Of a stretch of DNA of 64,000 nt, positions 57,181 through 64,000 are shown one piece after another. The DNA is from Lamellibrachia satsuma (taxonomy: Eukaryota; Annelida; Polychaeta; Sabellida; Siboglinidae): positions 284,431-348,430 of the forward strand of contig BSQZ01000054.1 of assembly GCA_033239005.1 (NCBI GenBank), given 5' to 3'. The notes beneath the pieces were generated by a model. It had not been told where the DNA came from and made no database searches. It was given only the letters and a program-made list of their open reading frames with translations. The first letter of the stretch is position 1, and every line of letters begins with the position of its first letter. Made by a program: the position numbers and the translations under genes.

Positions 57181-57399
57181 AATAATGTTATATCAAACTA
57201 TATAATCAAGCTATATAGTAATGTGCACACAACATCAAACAACACATACAACCCAGGATCTGATAAATAATTGATAACAAGTAATATACGATTTTATTCT
57301 AGTTATTTATTATTTCCAATTGTGTGTACGGTATGAAAATATTCTTGTTTTGTTGCTGTTGCTGACGGAAGGGATGCATTTTCCTGCTCGAACTGCATC

Positions 57400-57584
57400 A
57401 TCGTGCGCATGTGCTCATACGTTTCCACACATATGTCACACGCGATCGCCTTGCTGTTCGACCTGACCCCTTTCCCACAGATCAAGCAGGGATAACTGGA
57501 AGACTTGGACGCCCTCGGTCCCGGGCAGGAGTGGATGACCGTGGTCGGATGGCTGCAGCAGCAGGGTGCAATCGACAAGAGCAC
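57400..57584 (-). pseudogene. PHD-finger fragment of a second LINE
   Basis: The minus strand reads VIHSCPGPRASKSSSYPCLI followed by CGKGVRSNSKAIACDIC. The C-x2-C, KAI.C..C pattern is the PHD finger found at the start of CR1-like elements, and the preceding CPGPR looks like a mutated NPGP 2A-like motif. The part expected after CDIC (W.H..C) is disrupted. A truncated fragment, different from the palindrome element. Confidence 0.6.
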
Positions 57585-58060
<476 letters not shown>

Positions 58061-58079
58061 CACACCTCGTACCATACAC

Positions 58080-59045
58080 ATCCCCTTAGCTATTTTAACA
58101 AAGAGAAAGAACAGTCGACAACGGTTGTTTGTCTCATCGAGGTTCAATTCTCGAGGCAATGATCGTTGTCGCTGTTAATAACTGAAATGATACAAACACG
58201 TCACAAAGCAATCTTCTAAAGAGATCAAGATAATACCGGTGTATTTGAGTGAAAATGTAGTGAACAGGTTGGAAAGGCCACCTTGACTTCAGGAGGCGTG
58301 TAAGTGACGGGTATATGGCGCTGTTTGAGTGGTTCTGGAATGTCCAACTGGCCCAGTAACCCGGCATTCTCTTGTGACGCCACTGGAACACGGCCCAATA
58401 CACCTGGTGGTTGTTTCTCATCGCATAACTTAAACTACTCACATGTATACAACAAAACAAACTACCAATAGTGGCACATGTCTTTGGCTAAGTGTTACCT
58501 TTAAAGTGGCATTTTGTGAAAATGGAAATGCCAGTGTAACTAAAAACATGGAAAGAAGGAACAGAAGGAGAAGGAATAAAGGAATAATGCAAGAAGGGGC
58601 GGAGAGAGAGAGAGGGGGACGGAGTGAGAGAAGAAATCAGGGAAGGAAATAGAGAGTGTTTCACCATGAAACTATATAACAACGTGCACACGACATCAAA
58701 CAATATATACAAACTAGGTCCTGATAAATATTTGATAACAAGTAACATACGATCTTATTTTAGTTACGTATTACTCCCAGCTGTGTTTACAATATGAAAA
58801 TATATTTGTTTTGTTAACGGTTTGCATTTTCGAAATGAATGCAGCTACACGGACCCCCCGGGTCCTATTTGCACACAACCCCTTCCACCCGTCCGCTCTG
58901 GTAGCCACCTGTTGGACTGCCCCTGTTAAGAGGTCACCAATGATCAATCAATATTCGTAAACAAGACAACCGTCAAATTCAAATTACATAAAGAAATTGG
59001 GCTAACAAAATAAATTTGTGCGGTCAAGATGATATATATTAGTGC
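58080..59045. other. Duplicated block, direct copy of 9.12-10.02 kb
   Basis: Follows the left-arm sequence in order and orientation with moderate divergence and indels. It marks the far end of the region shared between the gene D upstream sequence and the palindrome arm. Confidence 0.6.
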
Positions 59046-60107
59046 GTGCAATGTGTTGTTTTGGCTGCATTAGCACGATCATGCTGCGACCCTCCATGCA
59101 GTGTGTATGAATAATGTGAAACAATGTAATAAAAATCAAGAAAACAATCAGTTATTCTCAGCGACATCAAATGTTTACGTCGCAATGCAACGTCCAATCA
59201 CGTTCTGGGTTGGTGTGGTCGAGACAGCACATGTCTGCGACGTCGCAATCACGTTTGTTGATGTTTGGAATCAGGTTAAAATAACGTGAATGTCACGTCG
59301 GAATCCGCGATTGACCAAAAAATGACGCTGATAGTGTGTCTACTTGCCCCGCCCCCCCCCCCCCACCAATCCCGTTGCATTTCGACGGACGCATAATATA
59401 CTCGAGCACTGAATGCAGAGTTATGAGAAAAGCACGTGTGTCTATGGCGATCTCCTGCTGCCGTTCATCGCACGAGTCAGCCAAATATAGCCCGCAACAA
59501 GGCGGTTCTCTACATGTTATAAATGCTAAACCCTTCGCAATAGTTTTTTATTCATAGATAACCTTCACAGAGATTCCATACATTAGCATCAAGCTGATAT
59601 CGGCAAAGTTCCGCAGTTATTTATTCTACCCATGCACAAGCTAATATATTCATTAGCTCTTATCTTAATGTTGGACATTGTCTTGGTGTAATATTTATTA
59701 ATCTCCATCTATCCAGTTCGACGGAAGTCGATTCCCTTCCGAGGACTTGCGAACGTCGCCCGAATAGAACGCCTTCTCCTAGTCTGACAGTGTCCAATGC
59801 GATCAATAGATAACCAATTAATAGTCTTCCAACCAGGGAGCAGTGTCAACTGCGAGCAATAACCAACTTCTTACTAGTTACAGAAGTACTACAAGTTATA
59901 AAGTTGGTTAAACTGTCTTTCACTTTTCAATCCGACCTCATTGCAAGACTAAAGTGTTTCACTGCTCCGCGCTGGAACATAAAGAGTTATCCATTTTATT
60001 GAGATGTTTACGCAGTTGACGAACGCATGCGTCCTTGTCATGAGTAGATAAGTAGATAAGTAGATAAGCTGTCAATGAAGCCAATACTTGAATTTCGGGT
60101 GACAAGT
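59046..60107. other. Intergenic; 59163-59305 duplicated at 62.42-62.65 kb
   Basis: TTTACGTCGCAATGCAACGT begins a stretch with a diverged direct copy at 62424. A run of 14 C lies near 59350. No gene seen. Confidence 0.5.
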
Positions 60108-61070
60108 AAACCACAGGGTCATTACGACCTGGCGCGTTGAAAAGGTTAAGGTCAGGTCAGGTGAGGACCCAGACATTCCAACGATTGCTCGCAGTTGTTT
60201 CGATATGCCCCTTCTCTGTGTTCGTTAGTATCAGTTTACGTGTCCTGCTCCCAACGTATATCAACTCTTAACCTATGGCATCTAAGTTCAACGTATCTCA
60301 CACGATGGCATAATGCAATGTCAGCCATTAGTTTGAAGTAGTTTCCACCACTGCGCCGTGGCGTCAGCTTCAACTGTTTTGTGTACATATTGCTGAAGAC
60401 ACAACTTTTAAATATATATTACTATCATATGTTGCGTGTAGTTTAATGTTTTAGAGACTTGTTATGTTGGCCTTTGTCTACTAAACTAGTCCTCTTTCTG
60501 ACAAAATAACACGCTTGTTTGAGACTGCGTTGATTCTGTGTATACTAGCCTCACTTAATACGTCACGCTTACCAGTCACGCTGGTTAATACATCAGTCAG
60601 CCCTCGGTAAACCGGAGAAATGACAGCGATCTCCCACGTTTAGAACACATTCTAAGTAAGCCTCTGACATGATATTCTTGATTTTAGTTGCACATGGTTA
60701 GCTTGTGTATAACCCCAAAAGCATGACTTTTGTTTCGCTTTAAATTGTCTTCACAAGTGTAGTTGACACGTTACCAGATGCAGCGTTTTAACTTATATCG
60801 TTGCAAGTGTCTGTGTAAATACGCTTTACGAGGTACCCCTGTTTCCAGTGCCTGCACACATCGCTCGAGCCAGCCAACTATCGTACGCAGCAGCGGGTGG
60901 TGCCATCTGGTGTTTTTATATCTACTATCGTACGCAGCAACTTGTGGTGCCGCCTGGTGTTTTATATCTGGTCACATTTCAAGTCTAAGCCACTTCGAAG
61001 TATGCGATCACTGCTCCGAGGACAAATGCCAACGAGCGCTGGACCATGACGAGTTTAAATAGTTGTTTAC
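60108..61070. repeat. First copy of a direct duplication (second at 63.53-64.0 kb)
   Basis: CAGGGTCATTACG and then CTTGTTTGAGACTGC... through CCAGCCAACTATCGTACGCA are repeated at 63533-64000 in the same order with some deletions. It includes a member of the ATTCTTGATT repeat family at 60665-60760 and a frame at 60763-61062 ending DHDEFK. The second copy is cut by the window end. Confidence 0.75.
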
Positions 61071-62199
61071 GCAGTGACATACATTTTGTACCATGTCATT
61101 TGAAGATGTAGCTTGATATCAACCTAACTTGGAGTTCTCTTCTTTAATCTCTCCATATCACTATTTTATCTGTCTCTAGCTATTCATGTGGGGAGTGGAT
61201 AGGGGGAAGAGAGGGGGAGAGGAAACCTTCGCTGGACTGTGGACTATGCCCGATATTTGACATGCCAAATATTTGTGTCAGCGACAACACACACACACAC
61301 GCATACGCACACGCACACGCACACATACATACAAAAATCTCCCTCCGTCACTCTCTCTATCGCTCACACTTTCCCTCACCCTGTCTCCACGACTCCTTAT
61401 ATTATCAATGTATTCAATTATGCAGCTGATTTACACTGTTTGCGTATAAAGACGTGACAGGGTCATGAAATCACCGATCCATGACCTATGTTTGACATGT
61501 CAAATATGTGTGTCAACATTTCCGAAGAAAACATTACGATTACCGTTAAACTGCCCGGTGTAGCGTGCGTCCGGTCGTGTTTTAGAAATGACCGCACACG
61601 ATAGAGACCAGAAATCACTGAACCGTGGCGCGAGGTGCCTCGATCGAGGGACAGACGCGGAGCATTAGCAGCAGCAACCGGATGTTGATACTTCCGACAA
61701 TGTGATCCATTGATAAAATAGTTCAGATTGTCAAACCTGTACAGTGGCATTACATGCCGGCAAATCAAATTTGGCAATAAGTGTTGGTTGCCGCCATATC
61801 TGTCCATCTAATCACACCCACACATCGCACTCTCCACTTTGGGTTTACACCAAGTGAGGGAATGTGACAGGGATCTCAACCTTCCATCTTCCCCCTGTTT
61901 TGGGGGCCAACCTCCAAGCTCCCACCAATGTTGATAGTCCTCTTCCCACCTCCCAACAAGCCTACCTCCCACCTTTTGTTGAGGCCAACCTCACACTTCC
62001 CACTTCTTGCCACACCAACCCTCAAATGACTTTGGCCGTTGTGAATTTAATTTATTTCACCCGGAGTACCGTTATTGCATTTACTAAGAGTATTGATGGT
62101 TAGCCTTCTATGTTACAGGAGATATATTTTGATCACGCCTGTCTGGTATGAAAGCTGCCATTTAATTTCTTCTCAAGTCGTGGTGAATTAATTTACATT
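61071..62199. other. Dispersed repeat block shared with 7.7-8.3 and 28.0-28.8 kb
   Basis: Contains CTCGATCGAGGGACAGA, GCAGCAACCGGATGTTGAT and repeated CAACCTCC/CCCACCT phrases. 61880-62030 preserves sequence found only in the right arm at 28020-28127. CA repeats lie at about 61288-61330. No gene supported. Confidence 0.5.
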
Positions 62200-62415
62200 T
62201 CCTTTATTCTCGCAGAGAGGAGGGGGGGCAGGCACGTACGCATGCACGCAAGGGATGCAGGTAGGGAAGGAGAGAGAGAGAGTGGGAGGATGAAAGGAGA
62301 AGGGAGGGAGTGAGGGAGGAGGGAGGGAGGGAGGGAGGGAGGGAGGGAGGGAGGGAGGGAGGGAGGGAGGGAGGGAGGGAGGGAGGGAGGGAGGGAGGGA
62401 GGGAGGGAGGGAGGG
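62200..62415. repeat. (GGGA)n and GA-rich tract
   Basis: 62311-62414 is nearly perfect GGGA (26 units); upstream is GA-rich with GGCA bits. Another G-run-rich array. Confidence 0.95.
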
Positions 62416-63530
62416 TGTATCGTCAAAAGTTTACGTCGCAATGCAACGTCCAACCACGTTCTGGTTTGGTGAGGGTTACATAAACATCAACTAACCGCGA
62501 CGTCGCAACCACATTCTGGGTTGGAGTGGTTGAAACAGCACCTGTCTGAGAAGTCGCAATCACGTTTCGTGAGGTCTGGAATCATTTTTAAATGAAGTGA
62601 ATATCACGTCGCATTACAGGCAATCCGCGACTGACCAAAATGACGTTTAATTCATGTCTTTAGAATGGCTTATTTAATAATGAATGTATTAACGTATTGT
62701 GGTGTGCATAACTTGTGACCGGAAGTACCCTATGTCATCAACTGTCGCCTCGAAACGGGAGTCACTTGTGTCCCCCTGCAATTGGGGTACCAACCTGTCC
62801 TTTGATATTGGATTTGAGACAGAGATGCCAGTTCATAGGCTTGTTGCTACATTGAGCATTTTGATGTCAGTGTAGAGGTTTTATTTGCAACAACAATGTT
62901 CAATCAAATGACTGTGCAATCCGCCTAATAGAATCGCGAATAGAATCAGCTATTTATTAGTACCAAAATTCAAAGTTTTACTCAAATTAAAAGGTGCGTT
63001 AATGCTAATGACATAATTGTGTGGTGATCGCCAATGTCGCCAGACACGGCACACGAAGAAGAAATATAATACTCTTTCTAGACATTGCATATTTTAGTCA
63101 TGGTTGCTTCCGCTAGATTGATTGATTGATTGATTAAGTTTTCTCTGTAGAATTGAATACATGAGTGGTAGTTAAGAACAGTGTCATATAAATCTAATAA
63201 TACTGAGGATAACACCAAAGCACACTGGTCTCCAACCTGGTCCTCCAAAAAAAATTAAATACAATAAATAAGATGATATGTAACATAAAAAGGTGATGAC
63301 TCGATTAAAATATGTAAATGACTTAGACAAAGACATTATCACGCACATCAATAAAATTAATACAGTTAAGAGACTAAGTTTCATGATGTTATGACGTAAC
63401 ATAAATATTTTGATCCTGAGCAAACAAACGGCTAAATAAAAGGGAGTTGACTTCATTTTTGAAACTCTTTTTAGAACGTCGTTGTTTGGTTGCGACTGGC
63501 AAGTTATTCCATTGGCATACTCAAGTAAAC
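62416..63530. other. Intergenic, duplicated block then nothing recognised
   Basis: 62424-62645 is the copy of 59163-59305, expanded by an internal duplication of the CGACGTCGCAA phrase. A GATT tetranucleotide run is at 63118-63136. No gene is supported in the remainder. Confidence 0.4.
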
Positions 63531-64000
63531 TACAGGGTCATTACGCCCTGGCGCAAAGAAAAGTGTAAAGTCAGGTCAGGACAAACACATTTGCTTGAGA
63601 CTGCTTTGGTTCTGTGTATGCCCGGCTATGCCAGTCTCATTTAATACGTCACGATCAGTCTAGGTTACCCGATTTCATGGAACTGGGCTTACGCTTATCG
63701 ATCGTGCTGGTTAACACGTCAGCCCTCAGTCAACCCGAGAAACGACGGGGTTCTGTCACTTTAAGAACACATTCTGTGTAAACCACTGGCGTGATATTCT
63801 TGATTTTAGTTGTACATGGTTAATTTGTGCATAACCCCAAAACCATGACTTTTGTTTCGCTTTAAATTGTCTTTACGAGTATAGTTGAAACAGCGTTTTA
63901 ACTTGTATCATTGCAAGTGTCTGTGTAAATACGCCGTACGATGTTCCCTGTATCCAGGGCCTGCACACATCGCACGAGCCAGCCAACTATCGTACGCAGC
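63531..64000. repeat. Second copy of the direct duplication, cut by the window end
   Basis: Matches 60108-60897 with deletions (see that entry). It ends in CTATCGTACGCAGC, identical to 60884-60897. Confidence 0.75.

Overview
The window is animal nuclear DNA, most likely from a marine invertebrate. Genes are small and split by GT-AG introns in a constant phase. Between them lie CR1-like non-LTR retrotransposons with a PHD finger, THAP and hAT/ZBED relics, and an extreme load of micro- and minisatellites (CA, GTGC, CCCG, GA, AT). Nothing points to bacteria, a phage or a plasmid. A lancelet or lophotrochozoan would fit, but the sequence alone does not settle the taxon.

The real genes all belong to one family: short four-helix membrane proteins resembling claudin/PMP22, with three coding exons, phase-1 introns and a middle exon of exactly 147 nt. 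Gene A (minus, 306-2404) and gene C (minus, 41537-43389) keep the claudin first-loop signature W...GLW..C....C. Gene B (plus, 29304-31603) and gene D (minus, 48739-53384) form a divergent subgroup without the loop cysteines. Gene D is built from two modules: the last exon of the first module runs in frame, with no intron, into the first exon of the second, and the second module ends in 21 hexapeptide repeats. The splice donor after the fused exon, and the matching donor of gene C, read AT instead of GT.

The most striking structure is a roughly 23.5 kb near-perfect palindrome. The left arm is 6080-17655, the right arm 18202-29562, and the unique spacer is 546 bp. Each arm carries exon 1 of gene B, a giant CCCG/GGGC tract, a 43-bp minisatellite, GT/GTGC microsatellites, a THAP relic and, nearest the centre, a dead CR1-like element. 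The outer boundary cuts through intron 1 of gene B. The right copy continues into exons 2 and 3 and is the parental copy. The left copy is an orphan exon 1. Conversely, the putative 5' noncoding exon and promoter survive in the left arm and are deleted from the right.

Layout: 0-6 kb gene A, its flank and a 25-bp minisatellite; 6.1-29.6 kb the palindrome; 29.3-34.2 kb gene B and its 3' flank; 34.2-41.5 kb repeats, a hAT relic, a GA tract, a 42-bp minisatellite and a LINE relic; 41.5-46 kb gene C and its upstream region; 46.6-53.9 kb gene D, whose body and 3' flank are an inverted copy of the gene B locus; 53.2-59.0 kb the upstream region of gene D, a diverged direct copy of the outer left arm; 59-64 kb repeats with a direct duplication spaced about 3.1 kb. 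Serial direct and inverted duplication of one gene family has produced most of the window.
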